Shown here one piece after another: positions 33,316-45,969 of a stretch of DNA of 64,000 nucleotides; position 1 is the stretch's first letter, and every line of letters starts with the position of its first letter. The stretch lies in NCBI GenBank assembly GCA_963965975.1, contig OZ014411.1, positions 1,535,001-1,599,000 on the forward strand, given 5' to 3'. The notes below the pieces were generated by a model. It was not told the DNA's origin and did not search any database. It saw nothing but the letters and a program-made list of their open reading frames with translations. The stretch comes from Xestospongia bergquistia. Its lineage: Eukaryota; Porifera; Demospongiae; Haplosclerida; Petrosiidae. The translations under genes were made by a program, and so were the position numbers.

Positions 33316-35152
33316 TTAAAAAACAACCTTATTAGCATGAGAAGGATTACTTCCACAGTCTATAGGATTATCCTTCTTCATTGTGTTATCCTAAGAGAAA
33401 ACACATCAACTATTACTTATACAGGATACTATTATTATATCTGCTGTTTCATTCTTTTGCTCTTTTGAGGTTGCATAAGCCAATTCATAAAGGAATCAAA
33501 GCCAAAATTATCTTAGTTTGGGACGTCTTCTTTTCAGTTGATTCGATACCCTGACTACTTCTATTACTAACAACTTTTTTCTTTCCTGTAAATAAAACAT
33601 AGTATTCCTTAGAGCCATTGTGATACCTGATGTGTATTCTTTCTCTCAAAAGCAGGCAAGCCAATAAATAATTGGCTAAAATGATGATGAAAACATACCT
33701 TAATTTGAGATATCTTCTCTTTACTTGAATCAGTTAAGTTGTCATCAAATGATGTTTCTTCATTTTGTTCCTCTTTATGCATGTGTATATAAGGTTAATT
33801 ACTATGATTAACAAATTTACTTTAAAATGTGATGTTTCTTCTTCTGCTGAATTATTTAAGCTATTGTCACTACTTAGTCTTTCTTCCTTCTTCTATCCTA
33901 AGAAATATCTTTAAATAAATAGCAAATGACAACAAAGTAGTGTTACATTACCTGACATTCCCTTTCTTTACTCAATACCTGCATCATGTTTAAGTTAACT
34001 CAATAAGAAGATCAAGGAAGTTACTTTAATTTGGTTTTAATCTCATCTTTAGTTGAGTCACTGTTGTCATGATGTCAACTATCTTCTTTGTTTCCTTTGA
34101 CAAGAGTTAAAAAGCTTATAAAATTAACAAAGCATTATTATACATTTATATAACTTACCTTAGTTTGAAGTGTCCTTTATTTGAGAGCATTCTTGACTCT
34201 ATCATCATTTTCGTCTCTCCATTTTATATTTTGTTGCTATAAAATATGTATTGCTTATGCTAAGTAGGTGGTTGTCATCTAAACGTTCTTCTTCTTACTC
34301 TTTTTCTGTAGCACATATCATCTAAGACTACAAGAAATATCGCTTTACCTTAATTCTTGATCTTGTACTGTTTTTTCTTATGTTTCTTTAAAACATAAAA
34401 GAAAAATGTCAGCAATTAAGAAAGTCTACTTTAACAATACCTTAATTAAACTTCATTTGATTTGATTTGGTTCAATTTCATTTTTTTTATAAACACATAA
34501 ACATAAATAAAATTCACATTAATTTTATTCCTGTAATACTTTGCCTCACTTAGAGACTTGCCAGTATAACATTTCTTTCTTTCTCATGACAATTCAGTGA
34601 GAGACAATGAGAAATAACCTAACATAGATATGACACAACTATATGGTTATATGTGCATGTGGTTGTTGCCACTCACTCTATCATGAATATGGTTCAAATA
34701 AATTGGAGTGAGGTCATTTAGGGTTCCCAAATATATGTCTCCATTGAAGCTTTCGGCAGTATATACAATTTTATGTTGTTGTACTGAGTAAAATGAAAAA
34801 TAAGACTTACCTGGAATCTCTTCTTAGATGAGGAAAGTTTTTTGCCTTTTGATAGATACAATCTACTGGTGATTCAGAATCGAGCATGCATGATCGATAT
34901 ATCCATCTCCTTTGGGATTCCATCTTTTTTGGAGCATCGCCAAAATGGCAAGGTTGAAGACTCAGGAACCTGAGGTATAGCAACAACTGTAGTCAGAAAT
35001 TGTCTGGTGATAGTCTCTGATAGATATAGAGGCAATTCAAAACCGACTAAGGATAGTAGATATTGTGCAAGAGCCATTGGAGTATCTTCAAACCACTGGA
35101 CTGACTGTTTTCTGGTAAAAAGAGTACGATATTTAAAATCTTGCCAAGCCAT
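33316..35152 (-). CDS. Gene of many short Lys/Ser/Glu-rich exons, copy 1 (unrecognised)
   Basis: A minus-strand exon series. Exon 1 starts at 35152 with MAWQDFKYRTLFTRKQSVQW; the frame meets a TGA after 92 residues (34874-34876), then continues to CAG|GTAAGT (about 34811). Short exons follow, each ending in a Lys codon before GT: LIK|GTATTG, RIK|GTAAAG, QTK|GTAAGT, KLK|GTAACT, HFK|GTAAAT, QIK|GTATGT and QTK|ATAATT (donor lost). The terminal exon is DNTMKKDNPIDCGSNPSHAN, then KVVF and a stop at 33316-33318. Internal exons share D.NSTK-like cores and look mutually related. Some frames contain stops, so either an internal donor is used in exon 1 or the gene is damaged. The function is unknown; a charged, disordered protein is predicted. 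Confidence 0.45.
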
Positions 35153-35819
35153 TTTCTTAAGTTCCCGCCTTCTTTAAATTTTAAAGTTATATTTTCATTC
35201 AAAATCTTTTCAGATATCTAATGTGCATCACATGGTATAGTAAGATCTAGTGTCTTTCATATTTTAGAAGTGGAAGTAATTTAGAAGCTTTTCAGATATA
35301 TCTGACTTATTCATATTGCTTTCATACATGATTCAGAAAAAGTGCTGGCATAGTGAATAAACACATTTTACAAGTGAAATAAAATGACAAAGGTGAAACT
35401 CTCACATAATTAATACACTGATGAGTTACTTCTCTAGAGTTGTGTTACTATATTAATGTTAGATCAATCAATTATAAATATTGCAGTTGTGGGCGAGGCC
35501 TGTAAGTGAACAACAAGTTTGTCTTAACTTATTATTAACATATTTTCTGTTTGAAAGACATGTTCTGTCTTAAAATAATCCTTGCTATATACCATTATAT
35601 CTTATGACATGGATATAATTATGTATACGATATGTACTTCTGACTGTTTGTGACCCTTCTTTGATATACTAGCAAGTCACATGTCTACTTTATTGTGTTC
35701 TAGTTTAAACATAGCAATACAACTCTTGAGCACTTTGCCTGCTATTTCAATTAATTTGTGGTATATGTGGCAGTTCCACACTCTATCTTAGCTTAGTCTC
35801 ATGATGTATTCCTTTTAAG

Positions 35820-35821
<2 letters not shown>
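35153..35821. other. Upstream flank of the mini-exon gene; no gene seen
   Basis: AT-rich flank repeated at 40377-41043. No coding frame is seen. A TATA-like element close to the ATG is not evident. Confidence 0.4.
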
Positions 35822-35899
<78 letters not shown>

Positions 35900-35902
35900 T
35901 AA
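35822..35902. repeat. TA microsatellite at a unit junction
   Basis: About 80 bp of nearly pure TA separate units 1 and 2. A similar run closes unit 2, so microsatellite-mediated recombination may have set the junctions. Confidence 0.95.
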
Positions 35903-35948
35903 ATATAATACTCACATATATGAAAACATCAGATTGTCAAAACAATCT

Positions 35949-36296
35949 GGAATGAAAATCTGGACCAAAAGTAAATCCTTTTGTACAGTTACAAATGTAG
36001 TCTCCATCATAATTGTAACAATAATGACAATTTTGGTCAGGTCGTAGTGATAGACATTCATTGATATCTACAATACTCAGTTAATGGAGAACTAATATAT
36101 ATCACTTACCATAACAAGTCTTGTTATCATTAGCTAAACTATACCCATAATGACAACTACACACATAGGAACCAGCAGTATTTAAACATCCCTGACTGCA
36201 ACCAGACTTTTCTTTATCTTTACATTCATCGGCTAATAATGACACAATGTCAGCACTGAAGACAATGAAATAAGTTCCTAAGAATGGAACAAACAT
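35949..36296 (-). pseudogene. Orphan EGF exons 1 and 2, unit 2
   Basis: Exon 1 (36110-36296) keeps the signal peptide and a normal six-cysteine EGF. The first intron is 42 nt with GTAAG/TAG ends (forward 'cttaccataac'). Exon 2 (35949 to about 36067) is in frame (INECLSLRPDQNCHYCYNYD and onward), unlike unit 1, but is cut before its last cysteine and donor. No downstream EGF or CUB exon follows; sequence passes into TA repeat. If transcribed it could give only a short secreted EGF pair. Confidence 0.7.
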
Positions 36297-36656
36297 TAAT
36301 TATAAAGACAAAATGGTTAGCAAATATCAAATAATTTCCTTTGTACATGTTTTGCTAAATGGGTACATGTACAGGATCATGTGGGACAGACATAGGTCCC
36401 AAAGCACCATTAGATGACAATTAAAGCGTGTTGTTTTTGAACTATTTTGAAAGTGATAGGTTGTCATGTGATCTAGCACAAACATGTAACTGTGTGGCTT
36501 AAAAGAATTAAACTGGCTACTTAAAAGATTTCTTTTTTGTTGTTCCTATAAAATAAATAATGACAAAAATTAATATAATTAGTAGTGTTGTTATAGTTTG
36601 CTTAAGCAGGACTAGTTTTATTCTTGACCTTTAAAAATATAATTTAATTTTAGTTA

Positions 36657-37132
36657 TTTAAACGGCTCACAGATGCCAACTAGCGTTAATGATATTCACA
36701 GGCGAGAAACAGCGCGCCCCACAAGAGCATGAAGACAAAATCTGCAGTACATATAAAAGGAAACGAAAACCACCATGGATAGGTTGTGTTGTGGGCCAGC
36801 GTTCTGCAATGCATCAGACCTCTGAGATGGTTACCAGCATACTCTACGGAGTATCCGAAAGGCCGACTAGGATAGGGCTGGTAGTCTCCCTTTAAACGAG
36901 AAGAGGCTGGTGTATTTGTGGTTCCCGGTTCCTGAATGCGACATTCCCTAAGAGCTGGAATCCCGTACGGCTGGTTTTAAGTTAGGGCGATGCTCCAGCC
37001 AGGATTACCTCGCGAAGACGAGGGTTACCAAGCCAGGTGGCGGTCCCAGCTAGCAATAGCAGGGAATCCTGGAGCCTAAGTGGAAGCCTGAGTGGGTGAG
37101 CGAGTAGGAATCGTTTGGGCAACACAACATGT
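36657..37132. repeat. GC-rich conserved repeat element, copy 2
   Basis: Nearly identical to 31440-31915. The 68-codon frame at 36689-36895 is kept, with one Cys-to-Arg change. It is followed by the doubled 20-bp 'ttttttatttttaataaatc' and by the diverged half-element at about 37380-37550. Confidence 0.6.
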
Positions 37133-38544
37133 TTTTTTTATTTTTAATAAATCTTTTTTATTTTTAATAAATCTAAACTTTATTTTAAACTACAAGAAAT
37201 GTCAGTCAATCCAAAAGTTAATGTAAGTTTTAGTTGCTAAAATCAAAATTAAAGGATGTATTGGAAGTTCCTTTAATCTAATTTAAAAATTAATAAAATA
37301 TTCAAAATACAATTGTGAGTATCCCTACATGTGTTTGCTTCCTAGTTCTACTGACAACGAGAGACCCTATCTTAAATCTTAGCACAACTGGTTTGAAGTA
37401 AGGGGCAACACTCCAGCTAGGATTACCTCACCTTTGGACAAAGGTTACCATGCCATGCAGTGGTACAGCCAGCAATAGCAACAAATCCTGGATAATAAGT
37501 TGGAGGTCCCACCATTGAGTCAGTAAGGTTGTTTGGAGTAACAAAACATACCTTTTTTAAATGTTATAGAAATAAGTTTATATTACTTCAGAACATTTCA
37601 ACTTTTGATGTTTTACAATATTAATTGATTAATTTTTAGAATTATTTGTCTAAATTGTAATAACTGTTTATTTGCCCTTTAACCACTTGAATTGTGGCCA
37701 AGATATTAAAGCTGCTATTTCTCTAACCATTAGACAGAATTGGACAGGTCTTCAGTATGAGCAAAATTGATCCAGTAATATATTTAAAATTTGAACACAC
37801 TCCTGTAATAAATATAATAGTAGTTGTTAATAGTAAGCATGTACTCTTAATTATTTGTGTTAAATTTAATTGGTTTGGAAATTTTAATACATGTAAAAAG
37901 ACAGTATGCTCTTTAGCTAAGTTAGTTTGGCTGATTGATGAAACGTTTTGTTTTATAGTACATGCACACATATATCTGTCTTATCTGACACTTCGTTTAT
38001 AAATTTAATGCCATGATTATTGATTAAACACAAAAATCACCATATGTATTACAGTTGCTAAGCAACATCATGCTGTTACAAGTAAGAAGTTATTATTTAT
38101 TTTAGAGTACTTGTGATGATTGTTTTGGATTAAGTCTTCTATACCTAAACATATAAAGATTGTCAAGTACTCTTATGACTAACTTACAACCACATTTCTT
38201 ACCACCATATACCAAAAGGTAATACTCAAATTCATTCCATTAATAGACTGAAGTTGAGTATTATACTGTCACACACACACAATATATATTATGTATGTTA
38301 TACATGTATAATGGTATATCTGTATCAATAGATAACTGATAAATAAATATTTTATGTAGGCTAGTGGTATAAATGTACTGTAAAATATAATGTAAATGCA
38401 TAGCCATTCACCTATTAAGTGTAAATAGGCTGCTACATATGGTGTATACCTATAACGATTCACTAATTAGTGTAAACATGCTGGCACATAGAGTGTAAGC
38501 CTAGTGTCATTCAATATACAAATTTTGTCATTAAGGTGTATGAC

Positions 38545-40376
38545 TTACAAAATTTCAAAAACAACCTTATTAGCATGAGAAGGATTACTTCCACAGTCTA
38601 TAGGATTATCCTTCTTCATTGTGTTATCCTAAGAGAAAAGACATCAACTATTACTTATACAGGATACTATTATTATATCTGCTGTTTCATTCTTTTGCTC
38701 TTTTGAGGTTGCATAAGCCAATTCATAAAGGAATCAAAGCCAAAATTATCTTAGCTTGGGACGTCTTCTTTTCAGTTGATTCGATACCCTGACTACTTCT
38801 ATTACTAACAACTTTTTTCTTTCCTGTAAATAAAACATAGTATTCCTTAGAGCCATTGTGATACCTGATGTGTATTCTTTCTCTCAAAAGCAGGTAAGCC
38901 AATAAATAATTTGCTAAAATAATGATGAAAACATACCTTAATTTGAGATATCTTCTCTTTACTTGAATCAGTTAAGTCGTCATCAACTGATGTTTCTTCA
39001 TTTTGTTCCTCTTTATGCATGTGTATATAAGGTTAATTACTATGATTAACAAATTTACTTTAAAATGTGATGTTTCTTCTTCTGCTGAATTATTTAAGCT
39101 ATTGTCACTACTTAGTCTTTCTTCCTTCTTCTATCCTAAGAAATATCTTTAAATAAATAGTAAATGACAACAAAGTAGTGTTACATTACCTGACATTCCC
39201 TTTCTTTACTCAATACCTGCATCATGTTTAAGTTAACTCAATAAGAAGATCAAGGAAGTTACTTTAGTTTGGTTTTAATCTCATCTTTAGTTGAGTCACT
39301 GTTGTCATGATGTCAACTATCTTCTTTGTTTCCTTTGACAAGAGTTAAAAAGCTTATAAAATTAACAAATCATTATTATACATTTATATAACTTACCTTA
39401 GTTTGAAGTGTCCTTTATTTGAGAGCATTCTTGACTCTATCATCATTTTCGTCTCTCCATTTTATATTTTGTTGCTATAAAGTATGTATTGCTTATGCTA
39501 AGTAGGTAGTTGTCATCTGAACGTTCTTCTTCTTACTCTTTTTCTATAGCACATATCATCTAAGACTACAAGAAATATCGCTTTACCTTAATTCTTGATC
39601 TTGTACTGTTTTTTCTTATGTTTCTTTAAAACATAAAAGAAAAATGTCAGCAATTAAGAAAGTCTACTTTAACAATACCTTACACTTCATTTGATTTGAT
39701 TTGGTTCAATTTCATTTTTTTTATAAACACATAAACATAAATAAAATTCACATTAATTTTATTCCTGTAATACTTTGCCTCACTTAGAGACTTGCCAGTA
39801 TAACATTTCTTTCTTTCTCATGACAATTCAGTGAGAGACAATGAGAAATAACCTAACATAGATATGACACAACTATATGGTTATATGTGCATGTGGTTGT
39901 TGCCACTCACTCTATCATGAATATGGTTCAAATAAATTGGAGTGAGGTCATTTAGGGTTCCCAAATATATGTCTCCATTGAAGCTTTCGTCAGTATATAC
40001 AATTTTATGTTGTTGTACTGAGTAAAATGAAAAATAAGACTTACCTGGAATCTCTTCTTAGATGAGGAAAGTTTTTTGCCTTTTGATAGATACAATCTAC
40101 TGGTGATTCAGAATCGAGCATGCATGATCGATATATCCATCTCCTTTGGCATTCCATCTTTTTTGGAGCATCGCCAAAATGGCAAGGTTGAAGACTCAGG
40201 AACCTGAGGTATAGCAACAACTGTAGTCAGAAATTGTCTGGTGATAGATATAGAGGCAATTCAAAACCGACTAAGGACAGTAGATATTGTGCAAGAGCCA
40301 TTGGAGTATCTTGAAACCACTGGACTGACTGTTTCCTGGTAAAAAGAGTACGATATTTAAAATCTTGCCAAGCCAT
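38545..40376 (-). pseudogene. Mini-exon gene, copy 2 (exon 1 frameshift)
   Basis: Same exon order as copy 1. Exon 1 (ATG at 40374-40376) has lost 10 nt in 'gtgatagatatagagg' (copy 1 'gtgatagtctctgatagatatagagg'), which shifts the frame after about 45 residues. The terminal exon reads through KVVFEIL to a stop at 38545-38547. The QTK exon still ends in ATAATT instead of GT. The short exons are otherwise conserved with copy 1. Confidence 0.5.
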
Positions 40377-41043
40377 TTTCTTAAGTTCCCGCCTTCTTTA
40401 AATTTTAAAGTTATATTTTCATTCAAAATCTTTTCAGATATCTAATGTGCATCACATGGTATAGTAAGATCTAGTGTCTTTCATATTTTAGAAGTGGAAG
40501 TAATTTAGAAGCTTTTCAGATATATCTGACTTATTCATATTGCTTTCATACATGATTCAGAAAAAGTGCTGGCATAGTGAATAAACACATTTTACAAGTG
40601 AAATAAAATGACAAAGGTGAAACTCTCACATAATTAATACACTGATGAGTTACATTCTCTAGAGTTGTGTTACTATATTAATGTTAGATCAATCAATTAT
40701 AAATATTGCAGTTGTGGGCGAGGCCTGTAAGTGAACAACAAGTTTGTCTTAACTTATTATTAACATATTTTCTGTTTGAAAGACATGTTCTGTCTTAAAA
40801 TAATCCTTGCGATATGCCATTATATCTTATGACATGGATATAATTATGTATACGATATGTACTTCTGGCTGTTTGTGACCCTTCTTTGATATACTAGCAA
40901 GTCACATGTCTACTTTATTGTGTTCTAGTTTAAACATAGTAATACAACTCTTGAGCACTTTGCCTGCTATTTCCATTAATTTGTGGTATATGTGGCAGTT
41001 CCACACTCTATCTTAGCTTAGTCTCATGATGTATTCCTTTTAA

Positions 41044-41096
<53 letters not shown>
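41044..41096. repeat. TA microsatellite closing unit 2
   Basis: About 50 bp of TA at the position matching 35822-35902. Confidence 0.95.
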
Positions 41097-41097
<1 letters not shown>

Positions 41098-41640
41098 TTT
41101 ATGGTAAAAATATGGCTTATCTCTAAAGGGAGCATTTCAAAAAAAGTACTTCATTGTTATGCAGTGTACTGTATACATCAAACCTTGTAGTGTTGTAGTT
41201 ATTTAATCAGATCAGTTAGTGACTTGAGCTGATGAGATAAGTGTAATATGATTTCAGATGAGACCTGTGTCTCTTCTTTATCTAAACTGTTAATGTTCAT
41301 GATAAGCTATCAGTTGCCTCATGTTCCTTTAGATCCTATTAAACAAACTGAGTATACTCTATAAGTTAAAATATATTTATGTTAGTAAAAAAAAACAGGT
41401 ATAGGCTTTTGTCAGTGGTCAATATTTATAGTTTCCATCAATAGTTGCATATACCAATAATTATAAAATATATAATATTATGAGTGAACATAACCCTATA
41501 TATATGTATATATATATATATATAATACACACATATATGAAAACATCAGATTGTCAAAACAATCTTAACACTGTCTGGCATACTTAAAAGATACTTGGAC
41601 AATCTATAATATTATGAGTGAACATAACCCTATATATATG
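41097..41640. other. Unique spacer between units 2 and 3
   Basis: About 540 bp with no counterpart between units 1 and 2. Its last part (41472-41573) resembles 41607-41837: 'aatattatgagtgaacataaccc', a TA run, then 'catatatgaaaacatcagattgtcaaaacaatct'. This is a local tandem duplication of the unit junction. No gene is seen. Confidence 0.6.
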
Positions 41641-41798
<158 letters not shown>

Positions 41799-41837
41799 GC
41801 ACACATATATGAAAACATCAGATTGTCAAAACAATCT

Positions 41838-42185
41838 GGAATGAAAATCTAGACCAAAAGTAAATCCTTTTGTACAGTTACAAATGTAGTCTCCATCATA
41901 ATTGTAACAATAATGACAATTTTGGTCAGGTCGTAGTGATAGACATTCATTGATATCTACAATACTCTGTTAATGGAGAACTAATATATATCACTTACCA
42001 TTACAAGTCTTGTTATCATTAGCTAAACTATACCCATAATGACAACTGTACACATACGAACCAGCAGTATTTAAACATCCCTGACTGCAACCAGACTTTT
42101 CTTTGTCTTTACATTCATCGGCTAATAATGACACAATGTCAGCACTGAAGACAATGAAATAAGTTCCTAAGAATGGAACAAACAT
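41838..42185 (-). pseudogene. Orphan EGF exons 1 and 2, unit 3
   Basis: As in unit 2, exon 1 (41999-42185) carries signal peptide and EGF, but the second-last cysteine pair reads YVYSC instead of YVCSC, so one structural cysteine is lost. Exon 2 (41838-41956) is in frame and truncated. No downstream exons are present. Confidence 0.7.
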
Positions 42186-42539
42186 TAATTATAAAGACAA
42201 AATGGTTAGCAAATATCAAATAATTTCCTTTGTACATGTTTTGCTAAATGGGTTCAAGTACAGGATCATGTGGGACAGACATAGGTCCCAAAGCACCATT
42301 AGATGACATTTAAAGTGTGTTGTTTTTGAACTATTTTGAAAGTGATAGGTTGTCATGTGATCTAGCACAAACATGTAACTGTGTGGCTTAAAAAAATTAA
42401 ACTGGCTACTTAAAAGATTGTTTCCTTTTTGTTGTTCCTATAAAATAAATAATGACAAAAATTAATATAATTAGTAGTGTTGTTATAGTTTGCTTAAGCA
42501 GGACTAGTTTTATTCTTGACCTTTAAAAATATAATTTAA

Positions 42540-43026
42540 TTTTAGTTATTTAAACGGCTCACAGATGCCAACTAGCGTTAATGATATTCACAGGCGAGAA
42601 ACAGCGCGCCCCACAAGAGCATGAAGACAAAATCTGCAGTACATATAAAAGGAAACGAAAACCACCATGGATAGGTTGTGTTGTGGGCCAGCGTTCTGCA
42701 ATGCATCAGACCTCTGAGATGGTTACCAGCATACTCTACGGAGTATCCGAAAGGCCGACTAGGATAGGGCTGGTAGTCTCCCTTTAAACGAGAAGAGGCT
42801 GGTGTATTTGCGGTTCCCGGTTCCTGAATGCGACATTCCCTAAGAGCTGGAATCCCGTACGGCTGGTTTTAAGTTAGGGCGATGCTCCAGCCAGGATTAC
42901 CTCGCGAAGACGAGGGTTACCAAGCCAGGTGGCGGTCCCAGCTAGCAATAGCAGGGAATCCTGGAGCCTAAGTGGAAGCCTGAGTGGGTGAGCGAGTAGG
43001 AATCGTTTGGGCAACACAACATGTTT
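42540..43026. repeat. GC-rich conserved repeat element, copy 3
   Basis: Nearly identical to copies 1 and 2. It keeps the 68-codon frame (42581-42787) and is followed by the doubled 20-bp element and the diverged half-element at about 43262-43440. Confidence 0.6.
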
Positions 43027-44437
43027 TTTTTATTTTTAATAAATCTTTTTTATTTTTAATAAATCTTAACTTTATTTTAAACTACAAGAAATGTCAGTCA
43101 ATCCAAAAGTTAATGTTAAGTTTTAGTTGCTAAAAGTCAAAATTAAAGGATGTATTGGAAGTTCCTTTAATCTAATTTGAAAATTAATAAAATATTCAAA
43201 ATACAATTGTGAGTATCCCTACATGTGTTTGCTTCCTAGTTCTACTGACAACGAGAGACCCTATCTTAAATCTTAGCACAACTGGTTTGAAGTGAGGGGC
43301 AACACTCCAGCTAGGATTACCTCACCTTTGGACAAAGGTTACCATGCCATGCAGTGGTACAGCCAGCAATAGCAACAAATCCTGGATAATAAGTTGGAGG
43401 TCCCACCATTGAGTCAGTAAGGTTGTTTGGAGTAACAAAACATACCTTTTTTAAATGTTATAGAAATAAGTTTATATTACTTCAGAACATTTCAACTTTT
43501 GATGTTTTACAATATTAATTGATTAATTTTTAGAATTATTTGTCTAAATTGTAATAACTGTTTATTTGCCCTTTAACCACTTGAATTGTGGCCAAGATAT
43601 TAAAGCTGCTATTTCTCTAACCATTAGACAGAATTGGACAGGTCTTCAGTATGAGCAATTTGATCCAGTAATATATTTAAAATTTGAACACACTCCTGTA
43701 ATAAATATAATAGTAGTTGTTAATAGTAAGCATGTACTCTTAATTATTTGTGTTAAATTTAATTGGTTTGGAAATTTTAATACATGTAAAAAGACAGTAT
43801 GCTCTTTAGCTAAGTTAGTTTGGCTGATTGATGAAACGTTTTGTTTTATAGTACATGCACACATATATTTGTCTTATCTGACACTTCGTTTATAAATTTA
43901 ATGCCATGATTATTGATTAAACACAAAAATCATCATATGTATTACAGTTGCTAAGCAACATCATGCTGTTACAAGTAAGAAGTTATTGTTTATTTTAGAG
44001 TACTTGTGATGATTGTTTTGGATTAAGTCTTCTATACCTAAACATATAAAGATTGTCAAGTACTCTTATGACTAACTTACAACCACATTTCTTACCACCA
44101 TATACCAAAAGGTAATACTCAAATTCATTCCATTAATAGACTGAAGTTGAGTATTATACTGTCACACACACACACAATATATTATGTATGTTATACATGT
44201 ATAATGGTATATCTGTATCAATAGATAACTGATAAATAAATATTTTATGTAGGCTACTGGTATAAATGTACTGTAAAATATAATGTAAGTGCATAGCCAT
44301 TCACCTATTAAGTGTAAATAGGCTGCTACATATGGTGTATACCTATAACGATTCACTAATTAGTGTAAACATGCTGGCACATAGAGTGTAAGCCTAGTGT
44401 CATTCAATATACAAATTTTGTCATTAAGGTGTATGAC

Positions 44438-45469
44438 TTACAAAATTTCAAAAACAACCTTATTAGCATGAGAAGGATTACTTCCACAGTCTATAGGATT
44501 ATCCTTCTTCATTGTGTTATCCTAAGAGAAAAGACATCAACTATTACTTATACAGGATACTATTATTATATCTGCTGTTTCATTCTTTTGCTCTTTTGAG
44601 GTTGCATAAGCCAATTCATAAAGGAATCAAAGCCAAAATTATCTTAGCTTGGGACGTCTTCTTTTCAGTTGATTCGATACCCTGACTACTTCTATTACTA
44701 ACAACTTTTTTCTTTCCTGTAAATAAAACATAGTATTCCTTAGAGCCATTGTGATACCTGATGTGTATTATTTCTCTCAAAAGCAGGTAAGCCAATAAAT
44801 AATTGGCTAAAATGATGATGAAAACATACCTTAATTTGAGATATCTTCTCTTTACTTGAATCAGTTAAGTCGTCATCAACTGATGTTTCTTCATTTTGTT
44901 CCTCTTTATGCATGTGTATATAAGGTTAATTACTATGATTAACAAATTTACTTTAAAATGTGATATTTCTTCTTCTGCTGAATTATTTAAGCTATCGTCA
45001 CTACTTAGTCTTTCTTCCTTCTTCTATCCTAAGAAATATCTTTAAATAGAAAATGACAACAAAGTAGTGTTACATTACCTGACATTCCCTTTCTTTACTC
45101 AATACCTGCATCATGTTTAAGTTAACTCAATAAGAAGATCAAGGAAGTTACTTTAATTTGGTTTTAATCTCATCTTTAGTTGAGTCACTGTTGTCATGAT
45201 GTCAACTATCTTCTTTGTTTCCTTTGACAAGAGTTAAAAAGCTTATAAAATTAACAAATCATTATTATACATTTATATAACTTACTTTAGTTTGAAGTGT
45301 CCTTTATTTGAGAGCATTCTTGACTCTATCATCATTTTCGTCTCTCCATTTTATATTTTGTTGCTATAAAGTATGTATTGCTTATGCTAAGTAGGTGGTT
45401 GTCATCTGAACGTTCTTCTTCTTACTTTTTTTCTATAGCACATATCATCTAAGACTACAAGAAATATCG
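44438..45469 (-). pseudogene. Mini-exon gene, copy 3, lacking exon 1
   Basis: Contains the terminal exon (stop at 44438-44440) and the internal short exons up to the breakpoint at 45469. Exon 1 and the promoter are missing, so it cannot be expressed as in copies 1 and 2. In one exon the donor reads ACTTTAG-like ('cttactttag' on the plus strand) instead of CTTACCTTAG. Confidence 0.55.
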
Positions 45470-45967
45470 TATGGTATGTATAGAATTATACAGCGTCTCT
45501 TTATATAACAATATATGGAATGTAATAATTTTAACTTGTAGGAAGTAATTTTGCTGACTTATGAATGTTATGAATATAGTATGAATATAATAATAATAAT
45601 AATTTATTTGGCTTCTGAGTACTGACTTCCACCGTACCGCCACCTTAATAAACGTGTGTTTAATTATCTTTTGGTTCACTATGTAGAATGCATTTCTAAT
45701 AGAGTGTTTTCAAATGATTTATTAGACTGGCATATTACAGTATTATCAGATTGTCTACTATTCACTTCATCACTATAAGAGGTTTCACCCTCGTCTTTTG
45801 ACTATTTATACATAGTAAACTTTTACTCAACAGGACGAGCTGTAAACAGTAGTATCAACCTGTTAACACAACTGGTTAATGAGCTGACTTAGACTGGAAA
45901 AAATAAGTTTTGTTGATTGTTAGTATATGCACATGTACAGTTATTTATAAAAATATATGTATAGTAT
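45470..45967. repeat. Orphan G-gene promoter region
   Basis: 45480-45540 matches 20665-20715, including TATATAAAG (minus strand, 45499-45507) and GAGACGCTG. 45640-45960 matches 21488-21800 ('atcttttggttca.tatgtagaatgcatttc'). The G coding region is absent. Confidence 0.7.
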
Positions 45968-45969
45968 AC

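Larger units (their letters stand above)
30727..35821. repeat. Triplicated segment, unit 1
   Basis: The first of three tandem units starting inside EGF exon 2 (at GGAATGAAAATCTGG) and running past the mini-exon gene to 'tattccttttaagtat' and a TA microsatellite. Exon 1 spacing to the next unit is 5218 bp. Unit 1 has one copy of a 20-bp element (ttttttatttttaataaatc) that is doubled in units 2 and 3, so units 2 and 3 share a more recent ancestor. Confidence 0.9.
35949..41045. repeat. Triplicated segment, unit 2
   Basis: Nearly identical to unit 1 from EGF exon 2 onward. The left junction replaces 'ccaacacaggaatg' of unit 1 with 'aaaacaatctggaatg'. Confidence 0.9.
41838..45469. repeat. Triplicated segment, unit 3 (truncated)
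   Basis: Nearly identical to unit 2, ending abruptly at 'ctacaagaaatatcg' (45469), inside the mini-exon gene. The continuation is a copy of the G-gene promoter region. Exon 1 spacing from unit 2 is 5889 bp. Confidence 0.9.
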
